Source: an uncultured Bacteroidales bacterium
GTDB taxonomy: Bacteria > Bacteroidota > Bacteroidia > Bacteroidales > WCHB1-69
Reading direction: 5' to 3'
Assembly (NCBI GenBank): GCA_937949745.1
Contig: CALECM010000075.1
Location: forward strand, 1-7,378
DNA length: 7,378 nt
Shown: piece by piece, positions 1 to 6,004 of the stretch
How the letters are laid out: each line of letters starts with the position of its first letter
Position numbering within the stretch: the first letter of the stretch is position 1
Made by a program: the position numbers and the translations under genes
The notes under the pieces: generated by a model
What the model was told of the DNA's origin: nothing
What the model saw: only the letters and a program-made list of their open reading frames with translations
Databases searched by the model: none

Positions 1-656
1 ATATCCGCCTCCTTCTCCAATCCTTTGTTATCATTTACATTAATTCCCTGCATTTGCGTAGTCGGTTCTACCCGTCCCTGTTTTTGTTGAACCACATGCC
101 ATGCTTCATGGGGAAGATAGTTCTCCTGTCCGGGAGCCACGTGTATATCGGTTCCCTGTGCAAAGGCCAAAGCTTGTAATTGCGCGGGTTTATCCGAATT
201 ATAGTGTACTTTTACATCATCCATATTATAACCGGAAAGGTTTTCAATGCCCGTTTTCAGATTGTCAGGTAATCCTGTATTGTTTGGCTCTACTTCCCGT
301 TGTACCGGATTTTTATCCATGGAAGGAACATTTTCAGATTTTCCCTGCCATATCTCCTCATCCTCCATTCCTTCCCGTTGAATAATATCGGATTTACTTT
401 GGATCACTTCATCATCCTCTTCCGGTAAATATCGTTGTATATTTTCCCGATACTGTTGAATCGTTCCATTAACAGAAGAGTGTGCTGAGGTCTTAGTCTG
501 TAATAATTCTTCGTCCTCTATACTTTCACGTTGTATGGTTTTATTTTCTGGCATCTTGTCCCTATATGCCTGTAATATTTCGCTTGCCGGAGCCTGGTTG
601 GCTGCTTTGGATTTCTTTTGAAAAGTGGGGTGAGATTTGTTTTCGGGTTTATTCAT
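1..656 (-). CDS. DUF4157 (eCIS core domain) protein, C-terminus beyond the left edge
   Basis: This minus-strand reading frame starts at ATG 656-654 and stays open to the window edge, giving about 218 residues. The codon just before the ATG is an in-frame TAG, so the start cannot lie further upstream. Residues 1-125 are hydrophilic and probably disordered, with IQRE-type repeats at 41-55 and 92-106 and a VQRE at 118-121. Residues about 128-218 match the DUF4157 domain: an LPDNLKTGIENLSG opening, a DVKVHYNS strand, AFAQGTDIHVAPGQ, then LPHEAWHVVQQKQGRV with an HExxH motif at H183-E184-A185-W186-H187. There is no signal peptide. In the known family this domain occurs in proteins linked to extracellular contractile injection systems and in polymorphic-toxin-like proteins, often with a variable C-terminal effector. 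That part is outside the window, so the function of this copy is open. The domain call is firm; a role as an injected effector is inference. Confidence 0.87.
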   Translation of the reverse strand, partial: MNKPENKSHPTFQKKSKAANQAPASEILQAYRDKMPENKTIQRESIEDEELLQTKTSAHSSVNGTIQQYRENIQRYLPEEDDEVIQSKSDIIQREGMEDEEIWQGKSENVPSMDKNPVQREVEPNNTGLPDNLKTGIENLSGYNMDDVKVHYNSDKPAQLQALAFAQGTDIHVAPGQENYLPHEAWHVVQQKQGRVEPTTQMQGINVNDNKGLEKEAD

Positions 657-690
657 CTACTCTCTCATGGTTCATTTTATTTGATGAATA

Positions 691-698
691 CAAAAATA
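691..698 (-). promoter_or_regulatory. Bacteroidota -7 promoter element for the DUF4157 gene
   Basis: Read on the minus strand the sequence is TATTTTTG, a perfect match to the TAnnTTTG consensus of the Bacteroidota housekeeping sigma factor. It lies 35 nt before the ATG at 656, leaving a 5' leader of roughly 25-30 nt. No convincing TTTG element is seen at the standard 19-21 nt distance upstream. Confidence 0.6.
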
Positions 699-706
699 GT
701 TGTTGA

Positions 707-728
707 GTACGAAATTTTATTTCGCTAC
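707..728. promoter_or_regulatory. Inverted repeat overlapping the -33 region; possible operator
   Basis: The plus strand reads GTACGAAAT, a three-base spacer, then ATTTCG-C-TAC. The arms pair over nine positions with one bulged base. The repeat lies immediately upstream of the -7 box at 691-698, where the -33 element of the DUF4157 promoter would be, so it could be a binding site for a dimeric regulator. It is short and AT-rich, so chance is a real alternative. Confidence 0.3.
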
Positions 729-753
729 AACCAAACAGCGTATTGATAAATAG

Positions 754-784
754 AAAGAGGAAATCCGAACCAGATTTCCTCTTT
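754..784 (-). terminator. Hairpin terminator of the large secreted-protein gene
   Basis: A perfect 12-bp inverted repeat, AAAGAGGAAATC at 754-765 and GATTTCCTCTTT at 773-784, encloses a 7-nt loop. It begins about 40 nt past the TAA stop of the minus-strand gene at 826. On that strand the stem ends in CTCTTT and continues into CTATTTATC, a U-rich run fitting intrinsic termination. It separates this transcription unit from the downstream DUF4157 gene, which has its own promoter. Confidence 0.75.
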
Positions 785-825
785 TATTATAAAAAATTCA
801 ACTAAAATCCCGATTCCTGTCCTAT

Positions 826-3210
826 TTACCTGCTCCTTCGATTAGTATTATTCCGGTTTACGCCGGATTGTCTGGGGGTGGTCGAACTGTTGTTAATACG
901 CTGTTGCCGGTTATTGCCGGTATTGGGACGTACCGTGGGTTGTTGATTCGTATTCGAGGGACGGGTCATCTGCTGCCGGTTTTGATTATTGTTGGAAGGT
1001 CTTGTCGCCGGTTGGCGGTTGGGTGTCTGGGTGGGTCGTGTTGAAGGACGCTGATATACCGGATCTCTTCCCGTATTGGAAGGACGGGTAGCGGGCTGTC
1101 GGTTCGGATTGTTATTCGCCGGCCGGGTGGTAGGTTGCCTGTCGGGGTTGTTCGAAGGACGTGTTGCCGGTTGCGAATTCTGATCCCGGCCGGGATTGGT
1201 AACAGCGGGAGGATTGGCCGGTCGTGTTGAAGGCTGCCGGTTTACATTGGTATTACCGGTATTCACCGGTCTTCTGTTGATCTCTTTCGTCAGGTCCGCC
1301 GGCCGGGCCCTGTTACTGTAATTGTAATTATTTTCCCGTGTTACGGGACGGGTTGTAGGTGCATTTCCCCGTGTAGGTGAAACCCCTCGCCGGTTATAAT
1401 TGTAAATATTGGTATTATGGATCTGCCTGTTTTCAGCGGTTCTTCTCACGGTAACATTATTTCCGTATCGTACCGGTCGGGTTGTAGCCTGGCGCGGCCC
1501 GTAATAATGATTATACGGCGTTCCATAGGGAGGCCTGTATACCGGAGGTCCCCACCATCCGCATCCTGCGTAGCGATGATGTCCCCAGTAATGAGGGCGG
1601 TAAGGAGAATAAAAACCGAACCATCCGTAGCCTCCTATGCCGTAAGTAATATTCATGGACCAGCCGTACCACGGATTATAATACATCCCGAATCCCCAGG
1701 TGCAGGGCCGCGCGTAATAATAGCGGCCTCTCCACGGATTATAACGGTGTCCGGTACCGTAAACAACAACAGGTCCCACGATATAATTAGATACATATCC
1801 GCTGGTATAACCTACATATACTATTTCCGGCGTACTATGGTAAATATTGACATACTTGACGTTGTAAGCCGGAGAACTCGGCGGAATATCATTGACGTTC
1901 TGAGGGCGGTAATCGCTTACCGTCCACGGTCCCTGTGGTGAATTACCGGTAAACCATATTCCGTCGTCAACCAGAAAATATACGTTTCCTTCCTGCAAGA
2001 CCGTATTGGAGCTATTGGTAGCCAATCTTATGTTAGTGCCCTGTATGGTTTCGAAAACGGGATCCCCGTCATATATTACTTCTGCGGCGACCATATCCCT
2101 GCTGACGGCAGCGGTATGAGGAACCCGGGCATCTTTGACCGCTTCGCCCGCCGCTTTGGTGCCGGGAACATTGGCCAGGACCACATCCTTATCCGACCCT
2201 TCCGGTATTCTGGCAAAATCGGAAGGCAGTGTTTCCGGATCTACATAAGACCATGGCCCTTCTATATTGCCCGCCCTGTACCATCGTCCTGATAAAAGCA
2301 CATAATAGGATTGGTTGTTGATGTCCATAAATATATGTTCTTCCGTGTTATCCACATAAAGAAGACTGGTGCCCGCTATGGCTGAAAAGGTGGCTGCTCC
2401 TTTGGTTTGGATTAGTTCAGCCGGTACGGTGCTTACGATTATTTTCGGGTAAAAACTTCCTTTGGTTTCGGCGATAGCCTCCTCATTATTTTGAAGTGAT
2501 TTTGCCATATCCTTCACTGCTTTTGGCGGATTTTTCTCTGCTGTATAATTACCGGTTGCCTGCGGACTTTTATACCACAATTCCCCATTACTGAGGTAAA
2601 AATTATTCTGGTATTTTAAAATGAGGAAAGGGGTGTTGATGACCGCGTCAATTCCGGCCGTGCCCGTATTTTCAATGATCGGATCCCCGTCGATACTGAC
2701 TAATAAAGCCGCTTCTCTGGAATAAATGATCTTGGGTGGAGTATGGTCCATTGCTGAGGCGAACCGGGTTTCTTTATTGGCCTGTTCAAGGTCAGCCGTG
2801 ATATCGTTTCTTTCCCACCGGGGCTTTTTTGACTGGAAAGTTTTTTCGAGCAGCCGGATCATATTCTGGCGCTCATCTTCGGTTATGCCGTCAGGGAAAC
2901 GAATATCCGTAATATTGACATTACTTAGGGTGACTTGCTGGGAGTTACTGTTTTCCGCAATCTGTGCATCTCCCCAGATAGCTCCGAAAACGGGATTGCC
3001 GTTATTCTCGTACATGGCCATTGCCGCCCGGAAATTTAACATGTTCTGCGTGTAATCTTCAGCCATGGGTTTAAATACAGTTATCGAAATATTCCCTTCC
3101 TGCCCCGACATAGGCCAGGTAGATTGGGCAAATGACGAACTGAAAATCAGGCACAATCCGATGAAAAGGATGAGCGCCTTCGGGAATTTCTTGTTTTTAC
3201 AGGTTTCCAT
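826..3210 (-). CDS. Secreted repeat protein, 'carbohydrate-binding family V/XII'-like, with Tyr/Trp-rich core and TRP-repeat tail
   Basis: The protein has 794 residues from ATG 3210. An in-frame TTG at 3219 would add three residues (MKI) but is less likely. The N-terminus has a lysine-rich stretch, a hydrophobic core (ALILFIGLCLIF) and SSSFAQS, a classic signal peptide cut after about residue 28. Residues 32-165 form a conserved N-terminal domain (WPMSGQEG, PVFGAIWGDA). Three diverged repeats of about 47 residues follow at about 177-223, 273-320 and 384-429, each ending in a G-x-W-Y/F core; the last two have GPW. Residues about 478-573 are extremely rich in Tyr, Trp and Gly (VVVYGTG, TWGFGMYYNPWYGW). 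The tail to 794 is rich in Arg, Pro, Asn and Gln with repeated TRP motifs. From memory the N-terminal domain, repeats and VYGTG/NPW block match a family found across Proteobacteria and Bacteroidota and labelled 'carbohydrate-binding family V/XII', without known biochemistry. It is probably exported across the inner membrane. It has its own terminator and no neighbour in an obvious operon. Confidence 0.8.
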   Translation of the reverse strand: METCKNKKFPKALILFIGLCLIFSSSFAQSTWPMSGQEGNISITVFKPMAEDYTQNMLNFRAAMAMYENNGNPVFGAIWGDAQIAENSNSQQVTLSNVNITDIRFPDGITEDERQNMIRLLEKTFQSKKPRWERNDITADLEQANKETRFASAMDHTPPKIIYSREAALLVSIDGDPIIENTGTAGIDAVINTPFLILKYQNNFYLSNGELWYKSPQATGNYTAEKNPPKAVKDMAKSLQNNEEAIAETKGSFYPKIIVSTVPAELIQTKGAATFSAIAGTSLLYVDNTEEHIFMDINNQSYYVLLSGRWYRAGNIEGPWSYVDPETLPSDFARIPEGSDKDVVLANVPGTKAAGEAVKDARVPHTAAVSRDMVAAEVIYDGDPVFETIQGTNIRLATNSSNTVLQEGNVYFLVDDGIWFTGNSPQGPWTVSDYRPQNVNDIPPSSPAYNVKYVNIYHSTPEIVYVGYTSGYVSNYIVGPVVVYGTGHRYNPWRGRYYYARPCTWGFGMYYNPWYGWSMNITYGIGGYGWFGFYSPYRPHYWGHHRYAGCGWWGPPVYRPPYGTPYNHYYGPRQATTRPVRYGNNVTVRRTAENRQIHNTNIYNYNRRGVSPTRGNAPTTRPVTRENNYNYSNRARPADLTKEINRRPVNTGNTNVNRQPSTRPANPPAVTNPGRDQNSQPATRPSNNPDRQPTTRPANNNPNRQPATRPSNTGRDPVYQRPSTRPTQTPNRQPATRPSNNNQNRQQMTRPSNTNQQPTVRPNTGNNRQQRINNSSTTPRQSGVNRNNTNRRSR
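925..1239 (-). repeat. Degenerate tandem repeats encoding the (R/S)QPxTRP tail
   Basis: Within the large secreted protein, eight TRP or VRP motifs (RQPSTRP, SQPATRP, RQPTTRP, RQPATRP, QRPSTRP, RQPATRP, RQQMTRP, QQPTVRP) begin 11-21 residues apart, most often 12-13. Linkers consist mainly of Asn, Pro, Gln, Gly and Asp. The repeat is clear in protein and only partly conserved in DNA, so it has diverged while keeping its amino-acid pattern. The resulting tail is strongly basic and disordered. Confidence 0.8.
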
Positions 3211-3573
3211 AATCTTCAATATTAGTTAAGATGAAAAGATATATAACTCCATAGGTTAGGATTACAATTATTCCGTCAGGTTTAATCTTTTCGATTAATT
3301 AGAAACATATGATACTTTTATCCTACGGGATTTATATCCTTTCCATTCTGAATGTAAACATTCCCGGGAAAGAAAAGTTTGTGCTATTTGATTGAGAATA
3401 GGATAGAAGGATGTCCGGTAAATTAGAGAAGAGCATTATCTCATCGAAATTTCATTATACATATTTTTCAGACCGGGAACAAAATTGTGATGCTGTTGTT
3501 TTATAGTCATCCGCAGTATAAATACAAAAAATGTATTTTTGTTGTGATTTATCCGTCACGTAAAAATATCACT
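3211..3573. other. Divergent intergenic region
   Basis: About 360 nt separate the divergent secreted-protein and DUF2147 genes. I found no further gene, RNA gene or strong hairpin. The right end holds the DUF2147 promoter. No perfect TAnnTTTG box was found on the minus strand for the secreted-protein gene, so that promoter is unlocated. A 10-bp palindrome, TTCCCGGGAA, lies at 3361-3370 without clear meaning. The length exceeds what one promoter pair needs. Confidence 0.6.
3534..3541 (+). promoter_or_regulatory. Bacteroidota -7 promoter element for the DUF2147 gene
   Basis: TATTTTTG is a perfect TAnnTTTG match, 32 nt before ATG 3574. It overlaps a small inverted repeat (AAATACA 3520-3526, TGTATTT 3532-3538). 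Transcription would begin near 3546-3550, so a start at GTG 3487 or ATG 3490 would lie upstream of the transcript. This decides in favour of the start at 3574. Confidence 0.55.
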
Positions 3574-4080
3574 ATGGTAATGATAACTATTCCGGCATTT
3601 TTTATCAGGCTTTTTGCCGCATCTTTCATTTTTCAGTTTCCCGCATTCCATCATCCGAATGCGGATATTACTATGATAACGGACAATGGAGCCGATAAAA
3701 TCGTCGGCATTTATTATGTTATAGAACCCGATTCGAAAGAGGAAAGTAAAGTTGAGATTTATAAAACCGCTTCCGGCAAATACGAAGGGAAGGTGATATG
3801 GCTTAAAGAACCCCGTTTTCCTGACGGATCTTACAAGACGGATATTAAAAATCCTGATCCGAATATGCGCAAAGTTCGCGGAGATCAGATCGTGCTATTG
3901 AAAAATTTTACCTACAATGCCAAAAAAGAAGAGTGGAGCGGGGGTGAGATTTATAATCCCGTGGAAGGTAAAACCTATAAAGCCTTTATGAAATTCGAAT
4001 CCCCGACCAAATTGAAAGTAAGGGGTTATATCGGCGTTTCGGCTTTGGGAAGGAGTATGTATTGGACCAAGATCAGTTAA
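3574..4080 (+). CDS. DUF2147 domain protein, exported
   Basis: From ATG 3574 the product has 168 residues. The frame is open back to GTG 3487, but the 29 extra residues contain the promoter and do not resemble a protein start. Residues 1-25 (MVMITIPAFFIRLFAASFIF...) form a hydrophobic signal sequence or anchor; the cleavage site is not obvious. The rest, from KIVGIYYV to the C-terminus, is a complete DUF2147 domain: VEIYKTASGKYEGKVIWLKEP, NPDPNMRKVRG, a GGEIYNPVEGKTY core, and the characteristic ending LKVRGYIGVSALGRSMYWTK. Members are small exported beta-rich proteins, common in Bacteroidota and Proteobacteria, with no established molecular function. The gene stands between two promoters (its own and that of the first rhomboid) and appears monocistronic. 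The family call is strong; the start is moderately certain. Confidence 0.85.
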   Translation: MVMITIPAFFIRLFAASFIFQFPAFHHPNADITMITDNGADKIVGIYYVIEPDSKEESKVEIYKTASGKYEGKVIWLKEPRFPDGSYKTDIKNPDPNMRKVRGDQIVLLKNFTYNAKKEEWSGGEIYNPVEGKTYKAFMKFESPTKLKVRGYIGVSALGRSMYWTKIS

Positions 4081-4162
4081 ATGCATATTTTCAAAAGGTG
4101 TTAACTCCTCAAATAAGGCGATATTTCCGTAATATTATTACCGTATCTTTACCTCTTTTTTG

Positions 4163-4170
4163 TATTTTTG
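4163..4170 (+). promoter_or_regulatory. Bacteroidota -7 promoter element of the rhomboid operon
   Basis: TATTTTTG, identical to the other two -7 boxes in the window, lies 25 nt before the ATG at 4196 and would give a leader of about 15-20 nt. No clean TTTG is visible at the -33 position. It is the only such box found before the four closely spaced plus-strand genes and so is the likely operon promoter. Confidence 0.6.
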
Positions 4171-4195
4171 CCGATTGATTTTTTAAAAAATTACT

Positions 4196-5020
4196 ATGAA
4201 TAATACGGTCCGGGTGGGTGGATTTAATATTCTGCCTACTGTAGTCAAACATTTGTTGATCATCAACGGTATTTTTTTCCTGGCCAAGGTGTTGCTAATG
4301 CCGAGAGGGATTGATATGGATGAGATTTTCGGATTGCATTATGTGGGAGCACCGGCATTCAGGCCCTGGCAGATCATCACTTATATGTTTATGCACGGCG
4401 ATTTCGGACATATATTCTTTAATATGTTCGCCCTGTGGATGTTCGGCTCTACGCTGGAAAATTACTGGGGAAGTAAGAAATTCCTGATTTATTACCTTGT
4501 GACGGGGATCGGGGCCGCTATTATCCATTACCTGATCATCTATTTCCAGATCCAGCCTACATTGGCTTTGCTGAATCAGTTTATCGATAACCCGAGTCTG
4601 GAATCCTACCGTTATCTGGTAGAACATAATCCTACGGAAAGGATGCAGGGAATGTTATCCCAGAATCTCCTTGTACTTCAACAATCTCCCGAATCTTTGA
4701 ACGAACTTGTACGTGTGACGGCCGGATTAAAATCACAGTATCTGAATTCATTCAACATCATAGGAGCTTCGGGTTCTGTATTCGGTTTATTGCTGGCATT
4801 CGGCATGATGTTCCCCAATTCGGAAATTTACCTCTATTTTCTTCTTCCCATCAAAGCCAAATGGTTCGTTATTATATACGGCGCTATCGAATTAATATAT
4901 GGAATATTTGGATCCGCTGACGGGGTGGCCCATTTCGCGCATTTAGGCGGGATGATCTTCGGGTTTATCCTGATCATGATCTGGCGGCATCAGGCAAAGA
5001 AACAAAGAGGTTATTTCTGA
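4196..5020 (+). CDS. Rhomboid family intramembrane serine protease with large loop insert
   Basis: A 274-residue polytopic inner-membrane protein of the rhomboid family, which cleaves transmembrane segments of other membrane proteins. The key residues are present. The HGDFGHIFFN segment gives H67, H72 and N76, matching the L1/TM2 histidines and oxyanion asparagine of GlpG-type enzymes. The GASG motif at 190-193 supplies the catalytic serine S192, and AHLGG supplies the catalytic histidine H249. Predicted membrane segments lie near 15-35, 57-83, 95-118, 184-205, 210-237 and 245-264. Between the third and fourth lies a hydrophilic insert of about 65 residues (120-184, for example NPSLESYRY and NPTERMQGM) that is longer than in minimal rhomboids and may shape substrate access. 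The start is preceded by a -7 box and no Shine-Dalgarno sequence. A second rhomboid gene follows after 45 nt, probably in the same transcript. The substrate is unknown. Confidence 0.92.
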   Translation: MNNTVRVGGFNILPTVVKHLLIINGIFFLAKVLLMPRGIDMDEIFGLHYVGAPAFRPWQIITYMFMHGDFGHIFFNMFALWMFGSTLENYWGSKKFLIYYLVTGIGAAIIHYLIIYFQIQPTLALLNQFIDNPSLESYRYLVEHNPTERMQGMLSQNLLVLQQSPESLNELVRVTAGLKSQYLNSFNIIGASGSVFGLLLAFGMMFPNSEIYLYFLLPIKAKWFVIIYGAIELIYGIFGSADGVAHFAHLGGMIFGFILIMIWRHQAKKQRGYF

Positions 5021-5065
5021 TGTTATTTGGTGAAATATCTCGAGCTAAATTAATTTAAGACAAGA

Positions 5066-5998
5066 ATGTTCTACGGACAAAATCCCTATTCCTATCAACG
5101 GCCCTCTTTCGGAAGACGTGTGAAGAATTTTATTACCAGTAAATCTCCCCTTAACCGGTTGATCATGATCAATGTGGCGGTTTACCTTTTTTTCGTGGTT
5201 CTACGATTGATCTTTTCCGTGTTGGGATACCTGCTTGAGTCATCTTCGCTTAGCGGAGTTGTAGGTACCGTTGTCAACTGGCTCGCCTGTCCCGCTTCCT
5301 TCCGGGTTTTACTCTATCAGCCCTGGTCGCTCGTAACTTCCCTGTTTATTCATGCCAACCTTTGGCATATCCTGATGAATATGCTGATGCTCTATATCAT
5401 GGGAAGTATCTTTATCCAGTACCTGGACGGGAAAAAACTGATTACGACTTATTTCCTTGGTGGTATTGCCGGGAACCTGCTTTATATGGCAGCCTATAAT
5501 ATTTTCCCCGTTTTCTCGTCGGTACTTCCGTTGGCGCATGCTTTGGGAGCATCGGGCAGTATTATGGCCATTATGGCCGCGATCACGGTTTACAGGCCAA
5601 ACCATGAGTTTAATCTGATCCTGATCGGGCGTGTGAAATTATACTGGATCATGATTATCTTTGTCGTACTCGATATTATCAGTATTCCGAATGGAAATGC
5701 CGGCGGGCATATCGCACATCTCGGAGGCGTAATGTATGGCGTTATATCCCAGTTGTTTTACCGGAATTACAATACAACGAAACGTCCGAAACGGAAGCCG
5801 AAGGACAGGTTTAAAAAACAGAAATATTCCACCTCATACGACAATAATTGGAGGCCCGTGAGCGATGAGGAATATAATGCCAATAAAGTTAAAGAACAGA
5901 AAAAAATCGATGAGATCCTCGACAAAATATCGAAAAGCGGTTATGATGCTTTGACAAAAGAGGAGAAGGATTTCCTGTTCCATTATAGTAAAAAATAA
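5066..5998 (+). CDS. Rhomboid family intramembrane serine protease with C-terminal DUF6576-like extension
   Basis: A second rhomboid protease, 310 residues and clearly diverged from the preceding one. H96, H101 and N105 (HANLWHILMN) form the conserved TM2 block. S163 in GASG and H218 in AHLGG form the catalytic dyad, so it should be active. A basic N-terminal tail of about 30 residues precedes the first membrane segment (31-55), and the long insert of its partner is missing. After the last membrane segment (about 220-232) comes a lysine-rich linker (KRPKRKPKDRFKKQK) and a soluble C-terminal segment, about 265-310, ending IDEILDKISKSGYDALTKEE and a short helix. This matches the C-terminal module of Bacteroidota rhomboids that I recall as DUF6576. 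It probably faces the cytoplasm next to the basic linker. The EEP gene starts 6 nt past its stop, pointing to translational coupling. Confidence 0.92.
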   Translation: MFYGQNPYSYQRPSFGRRVKNFITSKSPLNRLIMINVAVYLFFVVLRLIFSVLGYLLESSSLSGVVGTVVNWLACPASFRVLLYQPWSLVTSLFIHANLWHILMNMLMLYIMGSIFIQYLDGKKLITTYFLGGIAGNLLYMAAYNIFPVFSSVLPLAHALGASGSIMAIMAAITVYRPNHEFNLILIGRVKLYWIMIIFVVLDIISIPNGNAGGHIAHLGGVMYGVISQLFYRNYNTTKRPKRKPKDRFKKQKYSTSYDNNWRPVSDEEYNANKVKEQKKIDEILDKISKSGYDALTKEEKDFLFHYSKK

Positions 5999-6004
5999 AT
6001 TTGG

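Noticed and set aside
101..385. Plus-strand open frame of 94 codons
   Set aside because: It is antisense to the DUF4157 gene, overlapping its HEAWH coding region, and its translation has no recognisable features.
925..1239. CRISPR-like array
   Set aside because: Repeats are degenerate, closely spaced, in phase with a long reading frame and encode TRP motifs, so they are coding repeats.
1417..1941. Plus-strand open frame of 174 codons inside the large secreted-protein gene
   Set aside because: It is antisense to the codons of the Tyr/Trp-rich block. Its Arg/Ile/Ser-rich product mirrors the coding strand composition and resembles no family.
2726..3055. Plus-strand open frame of 109 codons
   Set aside because: It lies opposite the conserved N-terminal domain of the secreted protein and has no promoter or homology that I recognise.
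3211..3219. TTG start at 3219 for the large secreted protein
   Set aside because: ATG at 3210 is only three codons downstream, gives a normal signal peptide, and is a far more common start codon.
3361..3370. Perfect 10-bp palindrome TTCCCGGGAA
   Set aside because: It is short, isolated and not placed at a recognisable promoter position; too weak to call an operator.
4096..4109. Imperfect palindrome AGGTGTTAACTCCT after the DUF2147 stop, considered as a terminator
   Set aside because: It has no usable loop and no T-run follows, so it does not meet the pattern of an intrinsic terminator.
4295..4627. Minus-strand open frame within the first rhomboid gene
   Set aside because: The sense frame carries the rhomboid membrane segments and catalytic motifs; this is a shadow frame. 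The same applies to minus frames at 3895-4086, 5309-5605, 5834-6025 and 6686-6976.
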